Shown here: positions 44,236 to 52,485 of the stretch, piece after piece | How the letters are laid out: the number at the start of each line of letters is the position of its first letter | Position numbering within the stretch: the stretch's first letter is position 1 | DNA from: Lachnospira sp. UBA3790 | Lineage (GTDB): Bacteria; Bacillota; Clostridia; Lachnospirales; Lachnospiraceae | Assembly: GCA_002369135.1 (NCBI GenBank) | Contig: DFEY01000002.1 | Span: forward strand, 185,840 to 249,839 | Length of the DNA: 64,000 nt | Reading direction: 5' to 3' | Notes under the pieces: model-generated | Seen by the model: only the letters and a program-made list of their open reading frames with translations | The model's database searches: none | Told to the model about the DNA's origin: nothing | Position numbers and translations under genes: made by a program

Positions 44236-44997
44236 TTACTTTTTTCCTTTTTGCCAAAGCCCATCCTTTATCGCGCGCTTCCAATTTACAACTAACACTT
44301 TAGGATGTTTACCTTTATGGTATTTCGTCTCTTCCGTGATGTACTTATTATTCATAAGATCATCTAGCGCCTTTTGGATGCGGTCTCTTGATACTCCGCT
44401 ATGCTCTGAAACATTCTCAATAGTCTTGTTGTATGTTCCCATCTTACGACGTCTACTTAACATAGATAACGCAGAGAATATCGCGTCATAGTAGAACTGC
44501 TGCTCGTCGCCTGAACGTGGCATCTCTACATATGAGTTGGCAGATGATTTGAGTTTATTACTTAGTGAATATTTTACTCCGTATACAATAACCTTTTTGT
44601 TTAGTTCTCTTAAATATTGTATAGCTAAATTAAAATGAGCATCGCCCGTGAAAATAATAAATACTTCTGGTGAACTATCCTTTGCCGCTTCCCTATAAAT
44701 GGCATCAAGTATAATAAAATCTGTGAAGTCTTTGTCCACGCCTTCTTTTGTGCTGGCTGTGTGAACTACGTTTTTAGAAATTCGCTCCACTCTTGGAAGT
44801 TCATTCTCGATACTTCCATTAAAGTCACCAAAAAACATAATCTTTTTTACATTGTATTCTTCTTTTAATTCTTCATACCAGGATTCTACATTTGGTCTCA
44901 TCGAAAATTTATTTTTGTAACCATAATACCAATGCTCAAAATCTACAAATACTACTGCCTCTGGCTTTCCACTATTCTTTTTTCCTAATCCAAAAAT
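44236..44997 (-). CDS. NYN-domain (PIN-like) protein starting at an ATT codon
   Basis: The protein has 253 residues with this start. The first ATG in frame (44901) would drop the beginning of the NYN fold. Reading upstream with no stop gives FGLGKKNSGKPEAVVFVDFEHWYYG, in which the key first Asp (D19) of VFVDFEHW appears. A perfect AGGAGG lies 8 nt before ATT at 44995-44997; no ATG, GTG or TTG fits. NYN domains are metal-dependent RNases; further acidic sites are FFGDFNG and IIFTGDAHFNLA. A C-terminal winged-helix-like part follows (SEHSGVSRDRIQKALDDL). Confidence 0.75.
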   Translation of the reverse strand: MFGLGKKNSGKPEAVVFVDFEHWYYGYKNKFSMRPNVESWYEELKEEYNVKKIMFFGDFNGSIENELPRVERISKNVVHTASTKEGVDKDFTDFIILDAIYREAAKDSSPEVFIIFTGDAHFNLAIQYLRELNKKVIVYGVKYSLSNKLKSSANSYVEMPRSGDEQQFYYDAIFSALSMLSRRRKMGTYNKTIENVSEHSGVSRDRIQKALDDLMNNKYITEETKYHKGKHPKVLVVNWKRAIKDGLWQKGKK

Positions 44998-45054
44998 ATG
45001 TATCTCCTCCTTTCCTTAAATTTCGTCCTCTGCAAAGGCCTTGTCCCTTACAAA

Positions 45055-45089
45055 AATATATAAAAGGCCAGCCACCTAAGTAGCTAGCC
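45055..45089 (-). terminator. Terminator of dapL
   Basis: A 10-bp stem GGCTAGCTAC / GTGGCTGGCC with two G-T pairs and a TTAG loop is followed by TTTTATATATTTTT on minus. It lies 14 bp after the dapL stop. Confidence 0.85.
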
Positions 45090-45102
45090 ATTTATTCATA
45101 AA

Positions 45103-46326
45103 TTATTTTGAAATCTCTTTGATTCTTCTGATAGCCTCGATTGTGTTTTCTCTACTACCAAATGCTGTAAGTCGGAAGTATCCTTCTCCACTTGGTCCAA
45201 ATCCTGAACCAGGAGTTCCAACGATATTTGCCTTCTCTAGTAGGAAGTCAAAGAATTCCCAAGATGTCATTCCTTCAGGTGTCTCAAGCCAAGCGTATGG
45301 AGAGTTTACTCCACCACTTACTTTATATCCGGCTTCTTTCAAGCCCTCTACTATAATCTTTGCATTTTCCATATAGCGAGCAACCATTTCCTTAGTCTGC
45401 TGTTTACCCTCTTCTGAGTAAACTGCCTCGCCGGCTCTCTGGATAATGTATGGTGCACCGTTAAACTTAGTTCCGTGACGTCTTGCCCATAAAGCATTAA
45501 GCGAAGTTCCATCTGAATCTTTAAGTTCCTTAGGAACAACAGTAAATCCAAGACGAGTTCCTGTAAATCCAGCATTCTTTGAGAAAGATCTAATCTCGAT
45601 AGCGCAAGTCTTTGCTCCATCACATTCGTAAATACTGTGTGGAACATCATCTTCTGTTATGTATGCTTCGTAAGCTGCATCATATATAATAACAGCATTC
45701 TTCTCGTTAGCGTAATCAACCCACTTCTGCAAATCAACCTTCTTGAAAGCTGCTCCCGTTGGGTTGTTTGGTGAACATAGATAAATAATATCTGGAGTTT
45801 CCTCTGGCAAATCTGGGCAGAAGTTATTTTCCTTTGTACAAGGCATATAAATAACATCGCTCCACATTTCAGTATCAGCATCGTATGTGCCAGTTCTTCC
45901 ATCCATTACGTTTGCATCCACATAAACTGGGTAGACTGGATCGCACACTGCTATCTTGTTATCAACTGCGAAAATATCTCCAATATTTCCTGAGTCTGAC
46001 TTTGCTCCGTCTGAGACAAAGACCTCATCAGGCGCAATATCAACACCTCTAGCCTTAAAATCATTTTCCACTATTGCTTCGCGAAGGAATGCGTAACCTA
46101 AGTCTGGCGCATATCCATGGAATGTAGCAGGATCTGCCATCTCATCAACTGCTTTGTGCATAGCATCAATGACTGCTGGAGCTAAGGCTTGAGTAACATC
46201 ACCTATACCAAGACTTATTACATCTTTGTCTGGGTTGGCTTCCTTAAAAGCTGCTACTTTCTTAGCAATATTAGAAAATAAATAGCTTCCTGGTAATTTC
46301 AAGTAATTATCATTAACTTTAAACAT
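45103..46326 (-). CDS. dapL: LL-diaminopimelate aminotransferase
   Basis: DapL, 407 residues, a PLP enzyme making LL-diaminopimelate directly from tetrahydrodipicolinate for lysine and peptidoglycan. The start MFKVNDNYLKLPGSYLFSNI is typical. FVSDGAKSDSGNIGDIF and CSPNNPTGAAF are visible, and the PLP lysine is in IRSFSKNAGFTGTRLGF. It lies 60 bp after glnA with a hairpin between. No separate promoter is clear, so it may be read from glnA. Confidence 0.96.
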   Translation of the reverse strand: MFKVNDNYLKLPGSYLFSNIAKKVAAFKEANPDKDVISLGIGDVTQALAPAVIDAMHKAVDEMADPATFHGYAPDLGYAFLREAIVENDFKARGVDIAPDEVFVSDGAKSDSGNIGDIFAVDNKIAVCDPVYPVYVDANVMDGRTGTYDADTEMWSDVIYMPCTKENNFCPDLPEETPDIIYLCSPNNPTGAAFKKVDLQKWVDYANEKNAVIIYDAAYEAYITEDDVPHSIYECDGAKTCAIEIRSFSKNAGFTGTRLGFTVVPKELKDSDGTSLNALWARRHGTKFNGAPYIIQRAGEAVYSEEGKQQTKEMVARYMENAKIIVEGLKEAGYKVSGGVNSPYAWLETPEGMTSWEFFDFLLEKANIVGTPGSGFGPSGEGYFRLTAFGSRENTIEAIRRIKEISK

Positions 46327-46358
46327 TTTAAATCCTCTTTCTTTTTTATTTACGCGAA

Positions 46359-46382
46359 TTTGGCGCTCGCTCGAGCGCCAAA
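46359..46382 (-). other. GC-rich hairpin between glnA and dapL
   Basis: A perfect 10-bp stem TTTGGCGCTC / GAGCGCCAAA with a 4-nt loop sits 4 bp after the glnA stop. On minus it is followed by TTCGCG and an A-rich stretch, not by a T-run. It may stabilise the glnA 3' end or slow transcription; I would not call it a standard terminator. Confidence 0.6.
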
Positions 46383-46386
46383 CATT

Positions 46387-47715
46387 TTATACATTAGCTA
46401 AGTATTTATCAATCTCCCAGTCAGTAACCTGTGAAGTATATTCCATCCACTCGTCCATCTTGGCTGTAGTATATTTCTTGAATGCATCTTTGCCCATTGT
46501 TTCTTTCATAAGTTCAGATTTCTTCATATACTTAACAGCGTTGTACAAGTTCTTTGGTAACTGGATGATTCCTGCTTCTTCTCTCTCCTCATCTGTCATA
46601 GAGTAAATATCTCTCTGAACACTAGGTGGAGGTGTAAGACCCTTCTTAATTCCATCTAGACCAGCAGCCAAGCATGCTGCAAATGCTAGATAAGGGTTAC
46701 ATGAGCAATCCGGACAACGAAGTTCCACTCTAGTACCAGCTCCACGTGTTGCTGGAACTCTTACCAATGGACTTCTGTTAGTAGCTGACCATGCGATATA
46801 TGTTGGAGCCTCGTATCCTGGCACCAATCTCTTATATGAGTTGACAATAGGGTTTGTGATAGCAGAAATTTCTTTCATATGCTCCATGATACCTGCCACA
46901 AAGCCGTAAGCAGTCTTGCTTAGTCCCATCTCGTCATCAGCATCTATAAATGCGTTTTTCTTTCCTTCAAATAATGACATATTGATATGCATACCTGAAC
47001 CACAAACACCAAACACTGGCTTTGGCATAAATGATGCATAAAGTCCGTGCTTCTTCGCAACAGTCTTAACAGTAAGCTTGTATGTCATAATTCTATCTGC
47101 AGTAGTTAGAGCATCACCGTATTTGAAGTTGATCTCGTGCTGTGCAGGAGCAACCTCGTGGTGAGATGCTTCAATCTCAAATCCTAGTTCTTCTAGTCTC
47201 AAGCAAATATCGCGTCTAGCGTCCTCGCCCAAGTCTGTAGGACCCAAGTCAAAGTAACTACCGTTTTCAAATGTATTTGTAGTAGGCTCGCCATGCTCAC
47301 CTGTATTAAATAGGAAGAACTCGCACTCTGGACCCACATTAAATGTATAGCCCATATCCTCTGCCTCTTTAATAGTCTTCTTCAAAATCTGGCGAGGGTC
47401 GTTTGCGAATGGTGTGCCATCTGGTTTGTAAACATCACAGATAAGTCTAGCAACCTTTCCATAACCTTCTATAAAAGGTAGTATTACAAATGTATCGTAG
47501 TCTGGATAAAGGTACATATCAGACTCCTCAATTCTGGCAAAACCATCAATAGATGAGCCGTCAAACATAATCTCATTATCTAGTGCCTTTTCAAGCTGAC
47601 TGGCTGGAATAGCTACGTTTTTCATAGTTCCAAATAGATCAGTGAACTGCATTCTAATGAAATCTACCTCTTCTTTTTTTACGATATCAAGAATCTCTTT
47701 CTTCGTATAACTCAT
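46387..47715 (-). CDS. glnA: Glutamine synthetase, type I
   Basis: GlnA, 442 residues. Active-site stretches are visible: FMPKPVFGVCGSGMHINMSLF, MFDGSSIDGFARIEESDMYL and NRSPLVRVPATRGAGTRVELR. The length fits the shorter (GSI-alpha) form of Gram-positives. The start at 47715 follows TAGGAGGAATTTTT; the longer frame to 47739 lacks a site. The promoter is very clear. It assimilates ammonia into glutamine, which feeds the pur, pyr and GatCAB reactions encoded nearby. Confidence 0.97.
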   Translation of the reverse strand: MSYTKKEILDIVKKEEVDFIRMQFTDLFGTMKNVAIPASQLEKALDNEIMFDGSSIDGFARIEESDMYLYPDYDTFVILPFIEGYGKVARLICDVYKPDGTPFANDPRQILKKTIKEAEDMGYTFNVGPECEFFLFNTGEHGEPTTNTFENGSYFDLGPTDLGEDARRDICLRLEELGFEIEASHHEVAPAQHEINFKYGDALTTADRIMTYKLTVKTVAKKHGLYASFMPKPVFGVCGSGMHINMSLFEGKKNAFIDADDEMGLSKTAYGFVAGIMEHMKEISAITNPIVNSYKRLVPGYEAPTYIAWSATNRSPLVRVPATRGAGTRVELRCPDCSCNPYLAFAACLAAGLDGIKKGLTPPPSVQRDIYSMTDEEREEAGIIQLPKNLYNAVKYMKKSELMKETMGKDAFKKYTTAKMDEWMEYTSQVTDWEIDKYLANV

Positions 47716-47744
47716 AAAAATTCCTCCTATTTCATTCAATTTTT

Positions 47745-47773
47745 ATAGTATCAAATATAGTAGTTACCGTCAA
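47745..47773 (-). promoter_or_regulatory. Promoter of glnA
   Basis: On minus, -35 TTGACG (complement of 47768-47773), 17 bp, -10 TACTAT (complement of 47745-47750). I do not see a clear GlnR/TnrA box (TGTNAN7TNACA). Confidence 0.75.
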
Positions 47774-47807
47774 ATAACGATATTTTGTATAAATTTTGCA
47801 ATATTGT

Positions 47808-47836
47808 TTGACTATACTTTGCACATTGTTTATTAT
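47808..47836 (+). promoter_or_regulatory. Promoter of the L,D-transpeptidase gene
   Basis: -35 TTGACT (47808-47813), 17 bp, -10 TATTAT (47831-47836), giving a start about 20 nt before the ATG at 47865. It is divergent from the glnA promoter. Confidence 0.75.
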
Positions 47837-47864
47837 TGATTTATAACAATTTCGGAGTAGTTAA

Positions 47865-48647
47865 ATGGGAACAACTAATAAAAGAAACAACATCATAGTC
47901 AAAATCATTCCAGGTCTTTTATTGATTTTGTTCTCTATTTTATTGTTTGTTTACTACCCTAAGGCTACTAACAACAGTCAGGTCAAGGAGACAACCACAA
48001 AATATGTTCCAACCATCTCCGTTGATTTAAAAAAGACTAAACATGATAGCCTATTCAAAAATGTTAAACGTAATCCAAAAGCCAATAGAGCGACTCAGGA
48101 AAAGAAAATCAAAAAGAAGATTAACTTTAAATCTTCTGTGCCATATAAAGTGAAAATCAACCGTGTGGAAAACTTCGTTATGATATATGGCATCGACATT
48201 CACGGAAAATATAAAATTCCTTATAAATGTTTTATATGTTCATCTGCAAAGAATATTAAAAATACTTTGCTAGGTGACTACAGATTAAATGACCGTTATC
48301 GCTGGCATCAAATGGTAGATGGTTCATACGCTCAGTATGCTATTCGCTTCTACGACAAATTGATGCTTCACTCAGTTCCATACTTCAAACAGTCTCCTGA
48401 CTCTTTAGAAGTGGATGAGTATAATAAGTTAGGTCACTCTGCATCTCTTGGCTGTATTAGGATGCGCGTGTCTGATATCAAATGGATATACAAACACTGC
48501 AACTACGGCACTGAGATCAAGATTTATGATAAGAAAGGTGAAAAACCACCTATTCCATATGAGGAACCACAAAGACTTGATAAGAAAGATACCAAATCTT
48601 CTTGGGATCCAACAGATCCAAACAAAAAGAATCCTTGGAAAGAATAA
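47865..48647 (+). CDS. YkuD-type L,D-transpeptidase
   Basis: The protein has 260 residues. An N-terminal membrane anchor (about 11-31) is followed by a basic linker and a YkuD domain at about 95-225. The catalytic motif is HSASLGCIRM (H191, C197), with a supporting His in MLHSVPY. Such enzymes form 3-3 cross-links in peptidoglycan or attach proteins, and are not blocked by most penicillins. The C-terminus is charged and low in complexity (KKDTKSSWDPTDPNKKNP). It is a single gene with its own promoter and terminator. Confidence 0.9.
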   Translation: MGTTNKRNNIIVKIIPGLLLILFSILLFVYYPKATNNSQVKETTTKYVPTISVDLKKTKHDSLFKNVKRNPKANRATQEKKIKKKINFKSSVPYKVKINRVENFVMIYGIDIHGKYKIPYKCFICSSAKNIKNTLLGDYRLNDRYRWHQMVDGSYAQYAIRFYDKLMLHSVPYFKQSPDSLEVDEYNKLGHSASLGCIRMRVSDIKWIYKHCNYGTEIKIYDKKGEKPPIPYEEPQRLDKKDTKSSWDPTDPNKKNPWKE

Positions 48648-48649
48648 TT

Positions 48650-48673
48650 AAAACGTCCAGTCTTGGGCGTTTT
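48650..48673. terminator. Bidirectional terminator between the transpeptidase gene and rnhA
   Basis: AAAACGTCC pairs with GGGCGTTTT (one G-T pair) with a 6-nt loop, followed by ATTTT on plus and AATTATT on minus. It lies 2 bp after the transpeptidase gene and about 9 bp after the end of rnhA, which is convergent. Confidence 0.75.
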
Positions 48674-48681
48674 ATTTTGCC

Positions 48682-49353
48682 CTATTCTATTCCGCAAGCT
48701 TCCTTTGCCAAACTATCAGCCAACTCGTTGTATTTATCACCAGTATGTGCATCTACCTTCTCAAATGTTATGTCAACTGATTTTTTGCACTTGTCATAAA
48801 ACTTCTTGTAAGCCTTTGTGCCTTTTTTATTTGCTTTCCATTCACCACTACACCATTTGCTTATTCCCAGATAGTCATGGTAAATAGTCAAATAACTAAT
48901 CTTATTATCTACAGCAAACTCCATAGCCTTCATAGCGCCCTGGATTTCGCCAGCCACATTTCTCATATCTACTAGGTCTTCATCTTTAGAAGAGTCTTTC
49001 ATTCGCAACTCTTCGCCCTTGTAGAACATAACCACACCGTAGCCAAATGTTCCGGTCGCCTCATTAAAACTTCCATCCACATACGCTACTGCTTTCACTG
49101 TGTTGGAATATGGCATATCTTCATCAGGTGCCTCTTCATTTGAAAGCGGACCATCTTGGCCCTGCACCTCATTTAAATTATCAAAAGTTAATTGTTGTCC
49201 TGACCAACCCATGTACGCGTAAGCTTCCGCTTCGCTCTTGAAACTTTTATAGAGCGCTCCTGGATATCCCTTAACACTAGCCTCGCACTCTTCCCAAGTC
49301 TCAAATACACCTGTGGTCTTTCCAACTTTAACTGCGTAATACTTTTTACTCAT
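48682..49353 (-). CDS. rnhA: Ribonuclease H with N-terminal hybrid-binding domain
   Basis: The protein has 223 residues. The N-terminal 50 residues form the viroplasmin/hybrid-binding domain (YYAVKVGKTTGVFETWEEC, YPGALYKSFKSEAEAYAYMG). The RNase H1 domain spans about 85-223, with acidic residues in AVAYVDGSFNE, AGEIQGAMKAMEFA, IYHDYLGISKW and AHTGDKYNELADSLA. It removes RNA from RNA-DNA hybrids. It is 30 bp after aspS and likely shares its transcript. Confidence 0.93.
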   Translation of the reverse strand: MSKKYYAVKVGKTTGVFETWEECEASVKGYPGALYKSFKSEAEAYAYMGWSGQQLTFDNLNEVQGQDGPLSNEEAPDEDMPYSNTVKAVAYVDGSFNEATGTFGYGVVMFYKGEELRMKDSSKDEDLVDMRNVAGEIQGAMKAMEFAVDNKISYLTIYHDYLGISKWCSGEWKANKKGTKAYKKFYDKCKKSVDITFEKVDAHTGDKYNELADSLAKEACGIE

Positions 49354-49383
49354 AATTCACCTCACACGCAAATTACTTTTAAA

Positions 49384-51135
49384 TTAATCACGTACCTTAA
49401 TGTGTGCTTCTCTTAGTTGCATCTCGCTCACTTCGCCTGGAGCTCCACACATCATATCCTGAGCATTACCATTCATTGGGAATGGAATTACCTCACGGAT
49501 ATTCTCTTCTTCTCTTAGAAGCATAATCATTCGGTCCACTCCAGGTGCCATACCTGCGTGAGGTGGTGCACCGTACTGGAATGCATTATACAAAGCACCA
49601 AATTTTTCCTTCAAATCGTCCTCTGTATATCCAGCAATCTCAAATGCCTTAACCATAATCTTCATGTCGTGGTTTCTGACAGCTCCTGATGAAAGTTCAA
49701 CACCGTTACATACGATATCAAACTGATATGCAAGAATCTCTTCTGGATCCTTTGTCTCGAGCGCCTCTAATCCACCTTGTGGCATTGAGAATGGGTTATG
49801 TGTAAATATCATCTTCTTTGTCTCAGGGTCATATTCATACATTGGGAAGTCATGAATATAACAGAACATAAATTTCTTATCTTCTATTAACTCTAATCTC
49901 TCACCAAGTGCTGTACGAATCTCGCCTGCATAAAGTGATGCTTGCTTTTCTTTGTCCGCGATAAAGAAGATAGTATCTCCTACTTCCAAACCTGCAGTCT
50001 CTCTGATTTCTTCCTTCATATCGTCTGGAATGAATTTATCGATTGGTCCCTTGTACGACATATCTTCTTTCACTTCCAAGTAACCAAGTCCGCCCATACC
50101 TATACTCTGTGCAAACTTTAGCAACTTCTCATGGAAGCCCTTTGACATATCCGCGTGAACCTTTATAGCTCTGACAGTTTTTCCGTGGAATGGTTTAAAT
50201 GTACATCTTTGGAAAAAGTCTGTTAAGTCGATAATCTCTAGTGGGTTTCGTAAGTCTGGCTTGTCTGTACCGTATTTAAGCATAGCCTCTTCATATGTAA
50301 ATACTGGGAATGGAGTAGTTATCTCTTCGTAACCTTCTGGCTTGAACTTGTTAAATGTATCGGCCAACACTTCCTCTCCCACTTTGAATACGTCTTCTTC
50401 TGTAGAGAATGCCATCTCAAAGTCTAGCTGGTAGAAATCGCCAGGAGTTCTATCTGCTCTTGCATCCTCATCCCTGAAACATGGTGCAATTTGGAAATAC
50501 TTATCAAAGCCCGACACCATAAGTAGCTGCTTGTACTGTTGAGGCGCCTGAGGCAAAGCATAAAACTTACCCTTAAATTTTCTTGAAGGGATAATATAGT
50601 CTCTAGCTCCCTCTGGTGATGAAGCACATAGGATTGGAGTTTGAATATCCATAAATCCCATCTCTGTCATCTTATTTCTAAGATAAGCAATAAGTTCTGA
50701 TCTAAATACAATATTATCTTTTACCTTAGGGTTTCTAAGATCTAGATATCTATACTTTAGACGAACATCTTCTCTAGTTTCCTTTGAAGTAACTATTTCA
50801 AATGGAAGTTGCTTATAAACTTTACCCAAAACATCTACTTCTTTGGCTTCTAACTCAATAGTTCCTGTAGGAATCTTTGGATTGTAAGTCTCCTCGTCTC
50901 TGTGTTGGATAGGGCCTTCCACTGAAATACAATCCTCTCTTGTTAATCCCTCTAAAAGAGAAGTGTCACGCATAACCACCTGCATCACACCGTACATATC
51001 ACGAAGGTCGATAAATGAAACACCACCGTGATCACGAATGTTCTCAATCCAACCAGCGATTCTTAGTGTGTCGCCCACGTTAGACTCAGAAATCTTATCC
51101 ATTGTCACTTCTCTGTACTTGTTTTTGAAATCCAT
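49384..51135 (-). CDS. aspS: Aspartyl-tRNA synthetase, probably non-discriminating
   Basis: A class II synthetase of bacterial type, 583 residues. The anticodon-binding domain is N-terminal. Motif 2 (FRDEDARADRTPGDFYQLDFEM) and motif 3 (GMAPGVDRMIMLL) are clear. Residue H36 in IRDHGGVSFID corresponds to His31 of the Pseudomonas enzyme, reported to relax tRNA choice, while E. coli has Leu there. With GatCAB encoded nearby, this enzyme probably charges tRNA-Asn with Asp as well as tRNA-Asp. The start at 51135 has AAGGAGTAAGAGTT; the longer frame enters the T-box terminator region. It is controlled by a T-box. Confidence 0.95.
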   Translation of the reverse strand: MDFKNKYREVTMDKISESNVGDTLRIAGWIENIRDHGGVSFIDLRDMYGVMQVVMRDTSLLEGLTREDCISVEGPIQHRDEETYNPKIPTGTIELEAKEVDVLGKVYKQLPFEIVTSKETREDVRLKYRYLDLRNPKVKDNIVFRSELIAYLRNKMTEMGFMDIQTPILCASSPEGARDYIIPSRKFKGKFYALPQAPQQYKQLLMVSGFDKYFQIAPCFRDEDARADRTPGDFYQLDFEMAFSTEEDVFKVGEEVLADTFNKFKPEGYEEITTPFPVFTYEEAMLKYGTDKPDLRNPLEIIDLTDFFQRCTFKPFHGKTVRAIKVHADMSKGFHEKLLKFAQSIGMGGLGYLEVKEDMSYKGPIDKFIPDDMKEEIRETAGLEVGDTIFFIADKEKQASLYAGEIRTALGERLELIEDKKFMFCYIHDFPMYEYDPETKKMIFTHNPFSMPQGGLEALETKDPEEILAYQFDIVCNGVELSSGAVRNHDMKIMVKAFEIAGYTEDDLKEKFGALYNAFQYGAPPHAGMAPGVDRMIMLLREEENIREVIPFPMNGNAQDMMCGAPGEVSEMQLREAHIKVRD

Positions 51136-51183
51136 AACTCTTACTCCTTTTTTAAGTTCTTCCCTTGGAGTGTTTTTCCAATT

Positions 51184-51463
51184 GAAAAAGCCCACCCCAA
51201 AAGTCAAAGCTTTCAGGACGGACTTTTATATTCTTAAATATTGCCCGCGGTACCACCTGAATTGTTGTTTTAAACAACCCCTCATCGGTAAATCGCATTT
51301 GATTTTCCTGCCATTAACGACTGGCTACGGCGCACCTACTAACCTATGTTTTCAGTTTGCAGCTCGAAAGTGTTATTCACCGTAATTCATTCTGCAGGTA
51401 TCTCACCATCACCCACTCTCTCATAGCGATAAGTACGGCTACTTCTCTTTGTCTTCGCCATTT
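51184..51463 (-). promoter_or_regulatory. T-box leader of aspS
   Basis: The 14-nt T-box core AGGTGGTACCGCGG lies on minus at 51245-51258. Downstream is a terminator (AAGTCCGTCC with GGGGTGGGCTT, 51184-51225, then a T-run) which competes with the T-box antiterminator. Upstream, stem I elements are seen: AGAGAGTGGGTGATGGTGAG, then GTGAATAACACTTTCGAGC and AGTAGG. By comparison with usual leaders the specifier codon just before ACTTTCGAGC is AAC (51372-51374), an Asn codon; no GAC or GAT is present there. The T-box call is firm; the specifier is inferred by eye. Confidence 0.93.
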
Positions 51464-51470
51464 GCCGTTC

Positions 51471-51499
51471 ATTATAGTATAAAGGGTGTTCAATGTCAA
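51471..51499 (-). promoter_or_regulatory. Promoter of aspS
   Basis: On minus, a consensus TTGACA (complement of 51494-51499), 17 bp and a consensus TATAAT (complement of 51471-51476). Transcription should begin near 51464, which gives a leader of about 330 nt. Confidence 0.9.
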
Positions 51500-51505
51500 T
51501 TGAAA

Positions 51506-51538
51506 TAAAAAACAGGTGTTAATAGTAACACCTGTCTT
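51506..51538 (-). terminator. Terminator of the DUF975 gene
   Basis: A perfect 10-bp stem ACAGGTGTTA / TAACACCTGT with a 4-nt loop is followed by TTTTTTA on minus. It lies 26 bp after the DUF975 stop and ends only 7 bp before the aspS -35 box. Confidence 0.92.
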
Positions 51539-51563
51539 TTATAAACAATTATTTAATTAATTC

Positions 51564-52391
51564 TTAGATAATTTGATCCTTTGCATCGTCGTAGAATGCA
51601 GCCGTTGCAGCCTGAACATATGGAACGAACCATAGGAATCCAATTCCACATGTAATACATGAAACGATAGCCCATCCAATAAATGTAAAATGTAATACAA
51701 AGAAATCAATCTTACGTCCGTGCATAATCTGTCTACTTGTCTTAAGAATCTGAACTACTGACATATCAGGGTTATCAATTCTTACATAGTATACCAACTG
51801 GTACATAAATGTAGCGATAATACCAATAATTATAGCTGCTACAAAGAATGCAAAAGCGATTATAATCAATGGTCCAACACTCGCAATTAATCTTACCAAA
51901 TCTTCTTTAGCAGTAAATATTGATGAAGCATTCTTAATACTCTCAGCTTTTCCACCAGCAATACCTAAGAAAATTCCACCTATAAATGATGGAATAAAGT
52001 AGCATAGCCAAATTACAAAGAACTGAAGAATTCCAACTGCGAATGTCTTTCCAGGATTTTCTTTGAATCCGTCAAATACATTGCCAACAGTGAAGTCTTC
52101 ACCTCTATTAGCTTTCAAGAATGCTTTAGATTGAGCATACTGGAAAAGTGGTGAAATTACTGCAAGTGCAATAATAGCAATAATGAAAAATATTGTTCCT
52201 GTAGCAGTGGTTGAAGTGATTTTAATACCTTCTGCTGTTTGTTTAGTAGTCGAAAATGCTGTTCCAATTCCATAGAAAATTCCAGGAATAACACTAGTCA
52301 AAATAGCAGCTACTAAGCAAAGTCCGATTGCTCTGCCCCATTTACCTTTTAATGAAGCTTTTGCTTGTTTCTTAATTAATAATCTGTTCAT
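51564..52391 (-). CDS. DUF975 family membrane protein
   Basis: A protein of 275 residues with five or six membrane segments (AIGLCLVAAILTSVIPGIFYG, GTIFFIIAIIALAVISPLF, FFVIWLCYFIPSFIGGIFLG, PLIIIAFAFFVAAIIIGIIA, HFTFIGWAIVSCITCGIGFL). The start MNRLLIKKQAKASLKGKWGRA and the FVPYVQAATAAFYDDA end match DUF975 proteins of Firmicutes. No biochemical role is known to me. It has its own promoter region (TATGAT-like -10 near 52425) and terminator. Confidence 0.85.
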   Translation of the reverse strand: MNRLLIKKQAKASLKGKWGRAIGLCLVAAILTSVIPGIFYGIGTAFSTTKQTAEGIKITSTTATGTIFFIIAIIALAVISPLFQYAQSKAFLKANRGEDFTVGNVFDGFKENPGKTFAVGILQFFVIWLCYFIPSFIGGIFLGIAGGKAESIKNASSIFTAKEDLVRLIASVGPLIIIAFAFFVAAIIIGIIATFMYQLVYYVRIDNPDMSVVQILKTSRQIMHGRKIDFFVLHFTFIGWAIVSCITCGIGFLWFVPYVQAATAAFYDDAKDQII

Positions 52392-52448
52392 AAATATCCC
52401 TCCTATTTTCGATACAATAATTTTATCATAAGCCCCCTGTTTTTAGCA

Positions 52449-52482
52449 ATAAAAAAGCGATTAGGAAACTAATCGCTTTTTC
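52449..52482 (-). terminator. Terminator of the calcium-type ATPase gene
   Basis: A perfect stem AAAAAGCGATTAG / CTAATCGCTTTTT with a 4-nt loop lies within 5 bp of the stop codon. On minus it is followed by a T-run (TTTTTTATTG). It is symmetrical. Confidence 0.9.
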
Positions 52483-52485
52483 CCT

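Noticed and set aside
44892..45003. Frameshift or truncation at the 5' end of the NYN gene
   Set aside because: The frame is continuous from AGGAGG through ATT to the ATG, with no stop or shift; only the start codon is unusual.
46359..46382. Rho-independent terminator of glnA
   Set aside because: The stem is perfect but no T-run follows in the direction of transcription.
47740..47864. GlnR/TnrA operator before glnA
   Set aside because: No TGTNA-N7-TNACA match could be found in the divergent region by eye.
51136..51207. Longer aspS start within the T-box terminator region
   Set aside because: The extra residues are encoded by leader sequence, have no homology to AspRS, and a good ribosome binding site stands before 51135.
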